64,000 nucleotides of DNA, taken from the NCBI RefSeq assembly GCF_033095785.1, contig NZ_CP137134.1:62001-126000 (forward strand). Reading direction: 5' to 3'. This DNA is from Nitrosospira sp. Is2 (GTDB lineage Bacteria; Pseudomonadota; Gammaproteobacteria; Burkholderiales; Nitrosomonadaceae). Made by a program: the position numbers and the translations under genes. Under the pieces are notes generated by a model that was not told where the DNA came from, did no database searches, and saw nothing but the letters and a program-made list of their open reading frames with translations. This document shows positions 8,490-17,690 of this stretch, piece after piece. Each line of letters begins with the position of its first letter. Positions within the stretch are counted from its first letter, which is position 1.

Positions 8490-9508
8490 TTTAAAACACC
8501 ATTTGGGAGAGATGCGGCGAGATGACGAATGTGCGTTCGTGCCTTGGCGAGCCGGTCGCGAGAGATTCGATCAACCAGATTGATAACGGCATTATTAATT
8601 GGGCAAGGAAAGGCTCCTGCAAGTCGAACAAGATGTCCGTTATAAGCATCAATTTCAGTCTGTCCGGTTCCCATATCCGGACTCATGGAACAATATGCCC
8701 CTCGCAAGGAAGGACGGAAGAATAACCCCATGATTTTGGGCAAGAGCGGTGTCCGCAATATACGCATTACGGTGTGGGGGTGAAATGGGCCAATCGTTTC
8801 AAGCGGCAGACCGGCGTGATGCAAGATTGCGTAGTTTTCTTTTAACAGAGCGAAGAATAGTTTTTGCGCGAGCGGATCAGTGAGGAGTTCTGCATTATCG
8901 ACACCGGCGCTTGCCGCCAGCGGTGAAACAGCTGCGTTGTACATCAGTTTAGTTGCTTTGAATGGCCGAATATCAGAAACACGCTTGACGGGAAATAGCT
9001 TGCTTTCAGTAAACGCGGAGGCGAGGCCGCTGATGTGTTCATGCTCGGCGCTGGTTGTCTTTCGCCGCGCGCCTATGTGCAAAGACCCCGCGCGCGTAAT
9101 GCGAGCGCTCAGGCGATCACGCGGGCACTCAGAAACAAATGAAGCGATGGCTTCCGCAGGATGGTCACATTCCTCAAGTTCCCTGTCATAGCCGTTTTGA
9201 ATGGGTACCAACGCTTGAGTATTCGCGATTCGTTGCAGGACCGGCGCGTTATCGAATGTTTTTGTGCATAGCAACACCACCTTGTCCGTTGGCGGTACCC
9301 ATTCATCAAAATGGATGAAGTGCGCGCCCTGAATGGGCTGGCCATCGAGCGTCATTTCATCGCGGCGCCCCGCGGAGAGCTTCCGGGGGTTTGACTCGAT
9401 CATGGTGACGTCCCAGCCAGCACGGATGAGGCATGCTGCTGCTGCAATGCCAATACCTCCGGCGCCAATAATATGGGCTGATGATTTCATATCGAAAGAT
9501 GTTGACAA
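8486..9508 (-). CDS. Ketopantoate-reductase-like (ApbA/PanE family) oxidoreductase
   Basis: The N-terminus contains a dinucleotide-binding GAGGIGIAAAACLIRAG motif. It is followed by VVLLCTKTFDN and LVPIQNGYDRE, which match the cofactor-domain pattern of ApbA/PanE proteins. The helical C-terminal domain includes KATKLMYNAAVSPLAA, where the family lysine is expected, and TEIDAYNGHLVRLA. Whether it makes pantoate is doubtful: the family has many paralogues and the partner here is a sugar-type SDR. It is the first gene of a two-gene minus-strand operon; the epimerase start overlaps its stop. A Met at residue 7 is an alternative start. Confidence 0.8.
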   Translation of the reverse strand: MSTSFDMKSSAHIIGAGGIGIAAAACLIRAGWDVTMIESNPRKLSAGRRDEMTLDGQPIQGAHFIHFDEWVPPTDKVVLLCTKTFDNAPVLQRIANTQALVPIQNGYDRELEECDHPAEAIASFVSECPRDRLSARITRAGSLHIGARRKTTSAEHEHISGLASAFTESKLFPVKRVSDIRPFKATKLMYNAAVSPLAASAGVDNAELLTDPLAQKLFFALLKENYAILHHAGLPLETIGPFHPHTVMRILRTPLLPKIMGLFFRPSLRGAYCSMSPDMGTGQTEIDAYNGHLVRLAGAFPCPINNAVINLVDRISRDRLAKARTHIRHLAASLPNGVLK

Positions 9509-9592
9509 TGGGAACGAGTAAGGCTTGCGGGGCAGGTTTGGAAGCTACGGTGGTTAGCATAAACGCGTCTACTCCTCCATCGAGGGAAGCTC

Positions 9593-9648
9593 GGATATAC
9601 GAACCACGCAGCACCCCCCCGGGATATACGAACCACGCAGCACCCCCC
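9593..9648. repeat. 28-bp direct tandem repeat, two units
   Basis: Two adjacent copies of a 28-base unit (GGATATACGAACCACGCAGC followed by a run of C) lie upstream of the reductase gene. They differ only at the C/G-rich junction. No function is apparent; replication slippage is a sufficient explanation. Confidence 0.75.
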
Positions 9649-9740
9649 GCTATGGCTGCCCTGCCCGGTTGAACGATGACCGCATGTTACTTGGCAACTT
9701 AACTTCGCTCTGTACGCTAGCAAACAAGACGAGTCGCCAA

Positions 9741-9878
9741 TCAATCAGAGAACGCGTTGATTAGCTGTGCATGACAATCAGGATACGTAAGGATAACAAT
9801 TCCAGCCAGTTTCCCAGCTTCTTCCTGCACCTTTCCAGAGACGTCTTTTGCAGTACCGTGGGCTTGATTTCTTTTCAT
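9741..9878 (-). pseudogene. CsbD-like stress protein, truncated
   Basis: A 45-codon frame starts at an ATG with AGGAG five bases upstream. The first 26 residues follow the CsbD pattern (KRNQAHGTAKDVSGKVQEE then AGKLAG). The usual second half of CsbD (about 30 more residues with the repeated GK motif) is replaced by unrelated sequence ending at 9741. CsbD proteins are small, abundant, hydrophilic stress proteins of unknown action. The gene is too short for normal annotation. A second broken CsbD gene lies 300 bases away on the other strand. Confidence 0.55.
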
Positions 9879-10180
9879 TGATCTCCTGATAAGGGGTAGG
9901 GGTCGTCTCAGAAAATGGATCGCAAAGTACTTTAAGGGTGCAAAATCCTGAGGGAAAGCGCTGGATTCGATATCCCAAGCTTTCTAGCCACGTCTCTTGG
10001 CAGTACGGCCATTGGTCCGCAGTTTCTGTGTGCCGTGACTTGAATGTCGCGTACCTGCAATGTGCTATACCGAATGGCACGAAGCCACAAAAAAGCATTA
10101 ATCTGGTTCTGGTTTTTAAGCTGTCCTACAGAAATCTGTTACAGGAAATCAAAACGTATGCACTCAGGAGGAGATCGATT

Positions 10181-10303
10181 TTGAATAAAGATCAATTAAA
10201 AGGGTCGGATAAAGACTTTGCTGGAAAAATTTAAGAAGAGGAAAAAGCACAAAAGAATATATGGGATGCGAAGGAAACGGTAAACGATGCACGCAGTGGA
10301 TAA
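10181..10303 (+). pseudogene. CsbD-like stress protein with in-frame stop
   Basis: An excellent AGGAGGAG sits seven bases before a TTG start, followed by NKDQLKGSDKDFAGKI, a clear CsbD N-terminus. The next codon is TAA (10232-10234) where CsbD has Gln, a one-base change from CAA. The same frame then continues with EEEKAQKNIWDAKETVNDAR up to a second stop at 10301, which matches a CsbD tail but lacks the middle. I read this as a gene lost through an internal deletion and one nonsense mutation. A terminator follows at 10334. Confidence 0.6.
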
Positions 10304-10333
10304 ATCCTAACCTCTGCTCAATATTTCCCCCCT

Positions 10334-10356
10334 AACCCGCTTCGGCGGGTTTTGTT
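10334..10356 (+). terminator. Rho-independent terminator
   Basis: The stem ACCCGC/GCGGGT with a TTCG tetraloop is followed by TTTGTT. It fits as the terminator of the broken CsbD-like gene ending at 10303. The remainder of 9879-10180 and 10357-10447 holds no supported gene. Confidence 0.75.
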
Positions 10357-10447
10357 ATCCGGATACGCGGATCAATTGCCTGCGAAAATCACCGCCACTG
10401 CGGGAACAATTATCGCAGCGGATGCTCTCACCTTTCCTTAATATTTA

Positions 10448-11695
10448 ATGGCGCTCGCCAGAGCAATTATCAACCTGCACATGAAGAGTCCAGAATTCAC
10501 TCCCCCCGCTCCTGGTGAGCGAAAAAACATTCTTTCCGAAATGCGCAATCGGAAAATGGCTAGATCACCTCATGCTTATGTACGAGGAAACACGGCCAAG
10601 TTTTACGAATGGCTGGAAGAGAAGACGATGCGATTTCCATCAGGCCCCGCTATTTGGATCTGCGGCGATTGTCACTTGGGGAACCTCGGACCCATCGCCA
10701 ACCATGAAGGAGAAGTTGATATACAGATCAGGGATCTTGACCAGGCCGTCATCGGAAATCCGGCACACGACTTGATACGGCTCGGATTATCTCTTGCTTC
10801 GGTTGTACGGGGATCTGGCTTGCCCGGTGTTATCACCGCACAATTAATAGAACATTTAATGTCAGGTTATGAGCATGCATTCGATGAATCAGAATCGAAG
10901 CCCATAAAAAATCCAGCATCTATAAAAATCGCAAAAAGAAAAGCAACCAGGCGGACCTGGAAGGAGTTAGCCATTGAACGGCTGGAACTATCCTCTCCGC
11001 TTATTCCGCTAGGAAAAAACTTTTGGCCGCTTTCTCGCGAGGAGAGAGCGGCGATCGAAAAATTATTTGAGCAAAAAACCATAACACACCTGGCGACTTC
11101 GCTAAATGTAATGGATGACAATTCGGTTATAAAGCTCCTCGATGCCGCATACTGGCAAAAAGGCTGCAGTTCGTTGGGAAACCTTCGCTATGCCGTGCTG
11201 CTCTATATAAAAAATGGTGCTTCCGATCAAAAAACGTTTTGCTTAATGGACATCAAGGAAGCAACGTTTCCGGTTGCGCCGAAGCAAGTGAGTCAATTGA
11301 TACCGCGTGAACATGCTGATCGGGTTGTCACAGCCGCCCGGCATCTTTCGCCCTACTTGGGAGAAAGAATGGCGGCAGCTCGCCTCCTGGATACATCGGT
11401 GTTTCTAAGGGAGCTACTTCCCCAGGATATGAAAATTGAAGTAGACAGCTTGACGGAAGACGAAGCCAAGAAACTCGCAAGGTATTTGGCGGCGATTGTT
11501 GGAAGGGCACATCTGCGGCAGATGGATGTTTCAACCAAAAAACTGTGGTTTAGGGAACTTCAGAAAAATCGCTTCAAAACCTTGAACGCCCCTTCGTGGC
11601 TTTGGACCAGTATCGTGCATTTGATTACAAATCATGAAGGGCAGTACCTCGAGCATTGCCGAAAATACTCGGTGGGGAAGAACGAGCACAACTGA
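10448..11695 (+). CDS. DUF2252 family protein
   Basis: The protein matches DUF2252 from its first third: RNRKMARSPHAYVRGN, then ICGDCHLGNLG and the IRDLDQAVIGNPAHDLIRL block. GDxHxGN and D.D are reminiscent of kinase-like (aminoglycoside phosphotransferase-type) catalytic motifs, and the family is commonly grouped near those folds. No reaction has been shown to my knowledge. The C-terminal third (VGRAHLRQMD…) is also typical. Length, 415 aa, is normal. No Shine-Dalgarno is visible before the ATG at 10448; a Met 11 residues later is an alternative. The gene is monocistronic. Confidence 0.82.
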   Translation: MALARAIINLHMKSPEFTPPAPGERKNILSEMRNRKMARSPHAYVRGNTAKFYEWLEEKTMRFPSGPAIWICGDCHLGNLGPIANHEGEVDIQIRDLDQAVIGNPAHDLIRLGLSLASVVRGSGLPGVITAQLIEHLMSGYEHAFDESESKPIKNPASIKIAKRKATRRTWKELAIERLELSSPLIPLGKNFWPLSREERAAIEKLFEQKTITHLATSLNVMDDNSVIKLLDAAYWQKGCSSLGNLRYAVLLYIKNGASDQKTFCLMDIKEATFPVAPKQVSQLIPREHADRVVTAARHLSPYLGERMAAARLLDTSVFLRELLPQDMKIEVDSLTEDEAKKLARYLAAIVGRAHLRQMDVSTKKLWFRELQKNRFKTLNAPSWLWTSIVHLITNHEGQYLEHCRKYSVGKNEHN

Positions 11696-13176
11696 TTCAA
11701 TACTATTTCTGATCATTCAAATTTGATCTGCATAAGTGGTTTATAGGCATTTCAAAGAATCGTCAACCTCTACCCGGAATCTGGTCTGGGGAAAATCCTA
11801 TCCATCAGGCTGCGGCAGGCCACGATGAGGCAGTGATAATCGCTGGAGCCCATACTAGGAAGCTTGTGCAAGCACAGATTTTTTACTTATAGCTTGTTCA
11901 GATCCAGGCCCCGTCTTCTGCACTTTAAAAGGCAATCGTTCGCCGTACCTCGATCAGTGGGCAATATACTATAACTCTGCCCTGTAAGATTAAAGGTGGC
12001 GTGAGGTTCAGACAGAAGTCTTGCATGCGGGAGGTTTATCCTGTGGTCGCGGGTGTGTTCTCGAGAGTATTGCTGTTGCGGGCGGTCTCTCCTGGCAAAA
12101 ACCCCGCCCTTGAGATTGAGGGATACAAATCACCAAAAGGAGTAACTATGCAACGGAATCAGTTTTCCTTGGCAAACTGGCACGACCTCCGCGGCAAACA
12201 TCTTCGTGTTACCTGCCTGCTCATGGTACAGATACCGACCAGTTTACTCCTCCCTTTTTGTAGCGCTATTTGTCGTGTCGTATAGTTGATTTATCACGTC
12301 AATCTCACTTTCCTCTTCGTTGGCAGTTTCGTCGGATTCGTAAAACTCCATGAGTCTTCGAAGTGTCTCGCTGCGATTTAGCTCCGGGTTGCCGTCGTTG
12401 TGGCTCGCTTCGAGTACGGCCTCCACCGGCCGGTGCACGCTTTTTTCTTGAACCATAATTCAGAAGCCTATCGATTAAGGTAGTTTGGATCACCGATAGG
12501 TTTATAAGCAATAAACATTCCCGATCAAAAGAATGTATTGGATCAAAGTGTAAGAAGTATTTCCTGCCGAATTGTAAAAAGTGCCGACTAGGTTTTGCCC
12601 AGGAAGCTCGCGCAAAGCTACTTATGTGACCGTGTCTGGAGCAAAGCTAGGCGTTAGGATAGAAGGATACTAAACGTCACATTAAGCGCCAGCCCCAGTT
12701 TACTAAGCCGAAATATTTCTTGTGAGGAGTTTCCTGCAACTTCGTACTACGTAAGCTTTTCCGTAGTTCTGCATGGTCAAAATTCATTTTTCAGCACCTT
12801 CCATTTTTTTGATTACGGTGGTGGTGCGATGATGTAGAGTTGAAGAGGCTACATCTGTTCACTAGCAGACAGGCTGGCAGAGATTTCGCTTGATGGATTT
12901 TCCAGGACTCAAAAATGGACGGGGGGTAGAAGCTCGACCATGGTTTTAAATCAAAGTCGGCGCCGTGATCGCCGCGGCAACATGATCGCCGCCCATGCGC
13001 CTCAAGATATTCTTCTCAATATCGTTTATAAGTTACCGTGCGCAGGTTGAACTTGCGTTTTTTGGCGAGAATAATTAGCATCATTTATCGGGGATTTGGC
13101 AGCCTCCCCATTCAAGACGCTTGCGTCCAAGGCTTGCTCCAATCCTAGCGGGGAAATTCCCGATAGAGGAGAGTGT
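11696..13176. other. Gene-poor region of about 1.5 kb
   Basis: The stretch between the DUF2252 gene and chrA is AT-richer than its surroundings and has no strong gene. A 45-codon frame at 12148-12285 has a good AAAGGAG and starts MQRNQFSLANWHDLRG, but it soon becomes featureless and may be a remnant. A 70-codon minus-strand frame at 12244-12456 is listed separately. A decapeptide-like repeat of TGATCGCCGC occurs twice near 12965-12995. The region may be decayed coding DNA. Confidence 0.5.
12244..12456 (-). CDS. Possible small acidic protein, 70 aa
   Basis: The frame begins MVQEKSVHRPVEAVLEAS and contains a helix-like ETLRRLMEFYESDE segment and a very acidic middle. Amino-acid make-up is protein-like rather than random, and no better frame overlaps it. 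However, no Shine-Dalgarno is seen, and I recognise no family. It overlaps the 12148-12285 frame on the other strand by 42 bases. Treat as a weak candidate. Confidence 0.3.
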   Translation of the reverse strand: MVQEKSVHRPVEAVLEASHNDGNPELNRSETLRRLMEFYESDETANEEESEIDVINQLYDTTNSATKREE

Positions 13177-14568
13177 TTGGACGTCCTGCGCGAAGGTAAC
13201 AACGTACCCAATCCAGATACATCCCCTCCCGTTACGCTTGCACAAGCCACTTTATACTGGCTAAAGCTCGGATTCATGAGTTTTGGTGGCCCTGCCGGGC
13301 AGATTGCGATCATGCACCAGGATTTGGTCGATAAAAAACGCTGGATTTCAGAAAGCCGTTTTTTGCACGCCCTGAATTATTGCATGGTCCTGCCTGGCCC
13401 TGAAGCACAACAGCTGGCAACCTATATCGGCTGGCTCATGCATCGCACTACAGGCGGTCTTATCGCCGGCACGTTCTTCGTATTGCCCTCTTTCTTCATT
13501 CTCGTCGGGCTGGCATGGGTATATATGGCTTACGGCTCGGTTCCCGCCGTTGCCGGCATGCTCTATGGCTTCAAACCCGCAGTGGTGGCCATTGTTCTAT
13601 TCGCCGCTTACCGGATCGGATCGCGCGTGCTGAAAAATCGAGTGACATGGAGCATTGCCGCGCTCGCATTCCTGGCGGTCTTTATTTTGAAATTACCGTT
13701 TCCCTTTATCATTTTGGGGGCGGGTCTGATTGGTTATTTGGGCGGACGCATCACGCCGGGTCATTTCAGGATAGGGGGTGGACATGGTGACGCCAGAAAA
13801 GAATCTGCAAGTGCCTGGATAGATGACCATACCCCCACGCCGGCCCATGCCTTGTTTAGCAGGATAAAGTTTATTCGAGTGGCGGCCGCAGGTCTTGCCA
13901 TCTGGGGGACTGCTATGGGCGCTCTTTTCCTCGCCTTTGGCGGGAACAGCATATTTATCCAGATTGGCTGGTTCTTCACCAAGGCGGCCTTGCTTACTTT
14001 TGGTGGAGCATACGCCGTGCTGCCCTATATTTATCAAGGGGCAGTTGAGCATTACCAATGGTTGGCCCCCCATCAAATGATTGATGGGCTTGCATTGGGT
14101 GAAACCACACCCGGACCCCTCATCATGGTCGTAACCTTCGTCGGGTTCGTCGGTGGATGGGTGAAGGCAGCTCTGGGTCTGGATGCGCTGTTTGCCTCAG
14201 CTTTTATCGCCTCTACCGTAGCCACTTTTTTTACCTTTCTGCCGAGTTTCATTTTTATCCTGCTAGGCGGTCCTTTTATAGAAACCACCCATGGGAATCT
14301 GAAACTTACAGCTCCACTTACTGGCATTACCGCCGCAGTCGTGGGTATTATCGTCAACCTCGCCCTGTTTTTCGCCTACCATGTTTTCTGGCCATCTGGC
14401 ATGAGCGGTCCCCTTGATGTACTTTCCGTCATGCTTGCCGCTATCGCAATGGTTGCTTTGTTTCGCTTCAAGGCAGGAGTCATTCCCGTCATTCTGGGAT
14501 GTGGAATCATCGGTATGGCGCTGAATCTGCTAACTCCTGCAATTATTGCCTCGGGCTTGGCTTTTTAA
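13177..14568 (+). CDS. chrA: Chromate transporter ChrA (two-CHR-domain form)
   Basis: Two CHR domains are visible. The first opens with LKLGFMSFGGPAGQIAIMHQD and the PGPEAQQLATYIGW signature; the second opens with FFTKAALLTFGGAYAVLPYI and carries LGETTPGPLIMVVTFVGFVGG. About ten membrane segments and some 460 residues fit the long-chain ChrA form, which exports chromate from the cytoplasm. I chose the TTG at 13177 because AGAGGAGAG lies six bases upstream; an upstream in-frame TTG at 13096 has no such site. It is monocistronic, with no chrB seen. Just downstream, 14585-14641 is an 18-codon frame with a good ribosome site, probably a remnant. Confidence 0.9.
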   Translation: MDVLREGNNVPNPDTSPPVTLAQATLYWLKLGFMSFGGPAGQIAIMHQDLVDKKRWISESRFLHALNYCMVLPGPEAQQLATYIGWLMHRTTGGLIAGTFFVLPSFFILVGLAWVYMAYGSVPAVAGMLYGFKPAVVAIVLFAAYRIGSRVLKNRVTWSIAALAFLAVFILKLPFPFIILGAGLIGYLGGRITPGHFRIGGGHGDARKESASAWIDDHTPTPAHALFSRIKFIRVAAAGLAIWGTAMGALFLAFGGNSIFIQIGWFFTKAALLTFGGAYAVLPYIYQGAVEHYQWLAPHQMIDGLALGETTPGPLIMVVTFVGFVGGWVKAALGLDALFASAFIASTVATFFTFLPSFIFILLGGPFIETTHGNLKLTAPLTGITAAVVGIIVNLALFFAYHVFWPSGMSGPLDVLSVMLAAIAMVALFRFKAGVIPVILGCGIIGMALNLLTPAIIASGLAF

Positions 14569-14880
14569 TCAGGGAGGAACTGCGATGTCTAATCCCGAAC
14601 GTTTTCCAAAGAGAGGAAGCCTGAAGATTTTTTCGCTGTAGCCGGCCGGGAACGTATTTTCGCTGGAGGATTAACAGGCGTCTGTTCCCTCGCGGAGGCG
14701 GGTAGAACAAGCAACATGAATCGTACTCATCGATAAGATCGACGGGTGCACTAAGATAGGGCGCGTATTGGCATTATCTGTTTTAACGATAAGCGACAGA
14801 ATTTTTTGAAGGATGGGTATTCTAAGTGTTACAAAACAGGATCGAGATCTCACCATCGCGATCAATGGAGGTGCCCTGAA

Positions 14881-16221
14881 ATGAAGGCGGCCATAGCTAT
14901 GGCAGCAGGGTTGAGCGTTATCATGGGAGCATATGCAATGGAGAAAATCACGACTTTACGCCCGGCGACGGAGTATATCGTTCTGGGCATGGGTTGCTTC
15001 TGGGGCGTGGAAAAGCGCATGGGTGAAATCCCCGGTGTTGTAGACGTGGAAAGCGGCTATGCGGGTGGCGATCTTCCCAGCGCCGGTTACCAGGATATCC
15101 TTAGTCACGAAAGAGCGCTTCGCACCGGTAAAACTACAGCGCGCAACCATGCGGAGGTGGTCAAGGTGATTTTCAATCCAGCCGAGGTAACCCTGGAAAC
15201 AGTGTTAGCCAAGTTTTGGGAGAACCATAATCCCACTCAAGGCGACCGCCAGGGGAACGATGTCGGCAGCAATTATCGCAGCGCTATCTATTACCATGAC
15301 GCGAACCAGAAGGCTGCGGGACTTGCAACCCAGGCAGTTTATCAAAAAGCACTCAATGCTGCGGGTTACGGCAGGATCACTACCGAAATCTTGCCGCTGA
15401 AGAATTACATTACCGCTGAGGAATACCACCAGAACTATCTGAAAAAGAATTCCGATGGCTATTGCGGACTGGGGGGTATCGGAGTGAAATACCCCGATTC
15501 CGCCAAAAAAGTTGGGCAGGCGGAGACATCCTCCATCTCCTCCGGTACCTCTGCGGACTCTGCAACGTCCAACACCATAGCGCAGCCACTGAAGAGCGGC
15601 GATCTGAACCTCACTCGACAGTTGGTGGCATTCGAGGCCGAGCATTGCGAATTTTGCGAGCGCTTCGAAAAGGACATCATGAGTTCCTGGCAAGCGGAAG
15701 TGCCCATTGCAAGGACGCTGAACTCAAGTCCCCCCAGCGGCTGGACATTGGAGAAACCCTTGTTCGCGGCACCCACCATCGTGCTGTTCAAGAACGGCAA
15801 GGAAGTCGCCCGCTACACGGGATACAACGGCGAGAAATCCAATTTCTGGAAATGGCTGGGCTTTCAGCTACTGTCGCCCGAACAGCAGAAAATCGCCTTC
15901 AAGCAAGGCACCGAGCCTCCTTTTACCGCGTCCAATCTGGATGAAAAGCGTCCTGGGAGATTTGTCGACCCCGTCACAGGCGCAACGCTGTTTTACAGCA
16001 ATACCAAATTTGACAGTGGAACAGGGTGGCCCAGTTTCTTCGATCCCGTGGAAGGGGCCATCACCCTGCACGAAGACAACTCGCACGGCATGAGGCGGAT
16101 CGAAGTGCGTAGCGCAAGCTCGGGCATTCATCTCGGCCATCTATTCAACGACGGGCCACCGCCGAGCCACAAGCGCTATTGCATCAATGGAAACGTTCTG
16201 AAATTTGTCGCCGACCGTTAA
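14881..16221 (+). CDS. msrAB: Periplasmic MsrA-thioredoxin-MsrB fusion
   Basis: A signal peptide (MKAAIAMAAGLSVIMGAYA) is followed by an MsrA domain with GCFWG (catalytic Cys39), a thioredoxin-like domain (about 235-330) with CEFC at 256-259 and the conserved AAPTIVLFKNGKEV strand, and an MsrB domain (about 335-447) with catalytic Cys434 in KRYCIN. The enzyme would repair both S- and R-methionine sulfoxide in the periplasm, with its own redox module. The MsrB part lacks the usual zinc CxxC pairs and has Thr instead of the resolving Cys in GTGWPSF. The order differs from Neisseria PilB, where thioredoxin comes first. GGAGG precedes the ATG at 14881. Confidence 0.9.
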   Translation: MKAAIAMAAGLSVIMGAYAMEKITTLRPATEYIVLGMGCFWGVEKRMGEIPGVVDVESGYAGGDLPSAGYQDILSHERALRTGKTTARNHAEVVKVIFNPAEVTLETVLAKFWENHNPTQGDRQGNDVGSNYRSAIYYHDANQKAAGLATQAVYQKALNAAGYGRITTEILPLKNYITAEEYHQNYLKKNSDGYCGLGGIGVKYPDSAKKVGQAETSSISSGTSADSATSNTIAQPLKSGDLNLTRQLVAFEAEHCEFCERFEKDIMSSWQAEVPIARTLNSSPPSGWTLEKPLFAAPTIVLFKNGKEVARYTGYNGEKSNFWKWLGFQLLSPEQQKIAFKQGTEPPFTASNLDEKRPGRFVDPVTGATLFYSNTKFDSGTGWPSFFDPVEGAITLHEDNSHGMRRIEVRSASSGIHLGHLFNDGPPPSHKRYCINGNVLKFVADR

Positions 16222-16260
16222 GTCCGAACGGGTCATATAACCAAGGCAACGGAAACGGTT

Positions 16261-16420
16261 TTGTCGTTGTGTCCAGCGCCGAGCCCTCCACGCCCGTTCC
16301 CAGTGCTTGCGCTTGTGGGCGTGATTCCGACCTGGGGCTATAGCAGCAACTGGGGTTATGGTGCAAGTGGCGGCCTCGGCCTTTCGCTGTCGAGGGCAAG
16401 CCGGGGCAGCGACGACGTGG
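16261..16420 (+). pseudogene. DUF3309-like small membrane protein, decayed
   Basis: The segment encodes LVGVIPTWGYSSNWGYGASG then GLGL, which matches the centre of DUF3309 (a roughly 50-aa membrane protein with a PTWPYSxxWGYYPSGGLGL core). The flanking hydrophobic helices are missing or out of frame: upstream reads SLCPAPSPPRPFPV, and downstream the frame turns into SLSRASRGSDD. I infer two or more small indels. The function of DUF3309 is unknown. Confidence 0.5.
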
Positions 16421-16514
16421 CCCGATGGGCCCGTGGCGGGCACGGGCAAGGCGAGGGATAGCGGGATGCAAAAAAAAGAAAAAATGCAGTTCAAGCGGCA
16501 GAACCGAGTCTCTT

Positions 16515-17063
16515 TTACCGGACCATTATGCACTGGCCCATCTCCAGCGCCAGCGCTTCGCTTCCATAGCCCCAGACGGCGGTAAATCTTGCTGCTTCTC
16601 CTTCCCCCGGCACAGGTTTAGCCTTATTGCTGGCTTTGATTGTCAGAGACACAATGATGGGTTCATTTCCGGGGTGAGCCGCGGGCATTAACGGCCCGAT
16701 TGCCGTGAACGTCCCGGTCGCGGTGTTGGCAAACACGGTCGCATTGCCTGCATAGCAGTTCGTCCATAAACACGCGGCTAGCTCATGGTTTTCCGGTCGA
16801 TAAGTGAACGACTCCGCATGCGAGAAATCGTTATTCATGGTTTCACAGCCCGCCGCCGTGCATTCATGCTTGATATCCGGAGTGCAGCGATATTCCGAAA
16901 TCACGGCCGGTGAGCCCATCGCCGGGCTCAGGAGCAACGTTGTCGCCGAGCCCGAACACAACGCAGAACACAATGCCCAGCGCAACCAGCACGGCCGAAT
17001 GCAGCCGTTTAGGAGTCCTGGCGGTTCGTCGCGGCAACTCTCACGAGTTCTCGGGGTCCACAA
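16515..17063 (-). CDS. Small secreted Cys-containing protein, module copy A
   Basis: No known family. A hydrophobic, secretion-like N-terminal stretch (about residues 20-50) precedes a region with conserved cysteines (YRCTPDIKHEC, GCETM, ACLWTNC) and a beta-rich C-terminus (TGTFTAIGPLMPA … IIVSLTIKASNK). The start is uncertain: the TTG at 17063 overlaps the deacetylase stop by 23 bases, and later TTG codons would place the start directly before the hydrophobic stretch. It lies downstream of a deacetylase, as does its decayed relative at 17691-18116, so the pair seems to be a module. Exported, possibly wall- or polysaccharide-associated; inference only. Confidence 0.55.
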   Translation of the reverse strand: MWTPRTRESCRDEPPGLLNGCIRPCWLRWALCSALCSGSATTLLLSPAMGSPAVISEYRCTPDIKHECTAAGCETMNNDFSHAESFTYRPENHELAACLWTNCYAGNATVFANTATGTFTAIGPLMPAAHPGNEPIIVSLTIKASNKAKPVPGEGEAARFTAVWGYGSEALALEMGQCIMVR

Positions 17064-17646
17064 TCTCGAATCCCCATTCCCTCAACTGGGCAATGAAAGA
17101 AGACAGATCCCTGGCTGTTCCTCTTTGCACATGCATGAGGACATTGAACACGGTGTTGCGCGGTTGTTGCGCGAACTGGCTCTCGATCATTGAAATCTTC
17201 TCCGCGCCCAACCCTTGGGGCGTCTTCCAGTCCTCGGTATCAATATCCCAGGTGACGATAGTCAGCGAGAGTTCTTCGGCGACCTCGGCTAATTCGGGAT
17301 CAATGTGGCCGCGAAACCCACCCCCACCATACGGGGGCCGGACTTTCGTCGGAATTACTCCTGTGGCATCGACAATAACAGCCTGAGTATCCTTCAGCTC
17401 CAGTCTCACGTTTTGCGCTGGCGCTCTTGCCAGGTCAGCATGGCTCCAGGAATGGTTCTGGATGGAATGCCCGTCGCGCACAATCATTCTCGCCGCGTCA
17501 GGATACTGCTCCACCTCGCTGCCAAGTACATAAAACTCTGCTTTGATTTCGTTCAGACGCAGCGTTTCGAGGATACTTTCAAGCACGCTCCATGGGGCGG
17601 GTCCATCATCGAACGATAGTACGACCGATTTGCCATCACCCAGCAT
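17041..17646 (-). CDS. Polysaccharide deacetylase (NodB/CE4), module copy A
   Basis: The CE4 motifs are clear: motif 1 VVLSFDDGPAP, motif 2 HSIQNHSWSHADL (metal-binding H…H) and motif 3 RPPYGGGG, followed by TWDIDTEDW (motif 4) and a final VLMHV (motif 5). The family removes N- or O-acetyl groups from chitooligosaccharides, peptidoglycan or related glycans. There is no signal peptide, so a cytoplasmic location or non-classical export must be assumed. GGAGG precedes the ATG at 17646. It shares most of its length with the deacetylase at 18094-18864 and is followed by its own small secreted partner. Confidence 0.88.
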   Translation of the reverse strand: MLGDGKSVVLSFDDGPAPWSVLESILETLRLNEIKAEFYVLGSEVEQYPDAARMIVRDGHSIQNHSWSHADLARAPAQNVRLELKDTQAVIVDATGVIPTKVRPPYGGGGFRGHIDPELAEVAEELSLTIVTWDIDTEDWKTPQGLGAEKISMIESQFAQQPRNTVFNVLMHVQRGTARDLSSFIAQLREWGFEIVDPENS

Positions 17647-17690
17647 GTTTCGCCCTCCGCAATAAAGTCAACGATCAACTATTACCCTGG

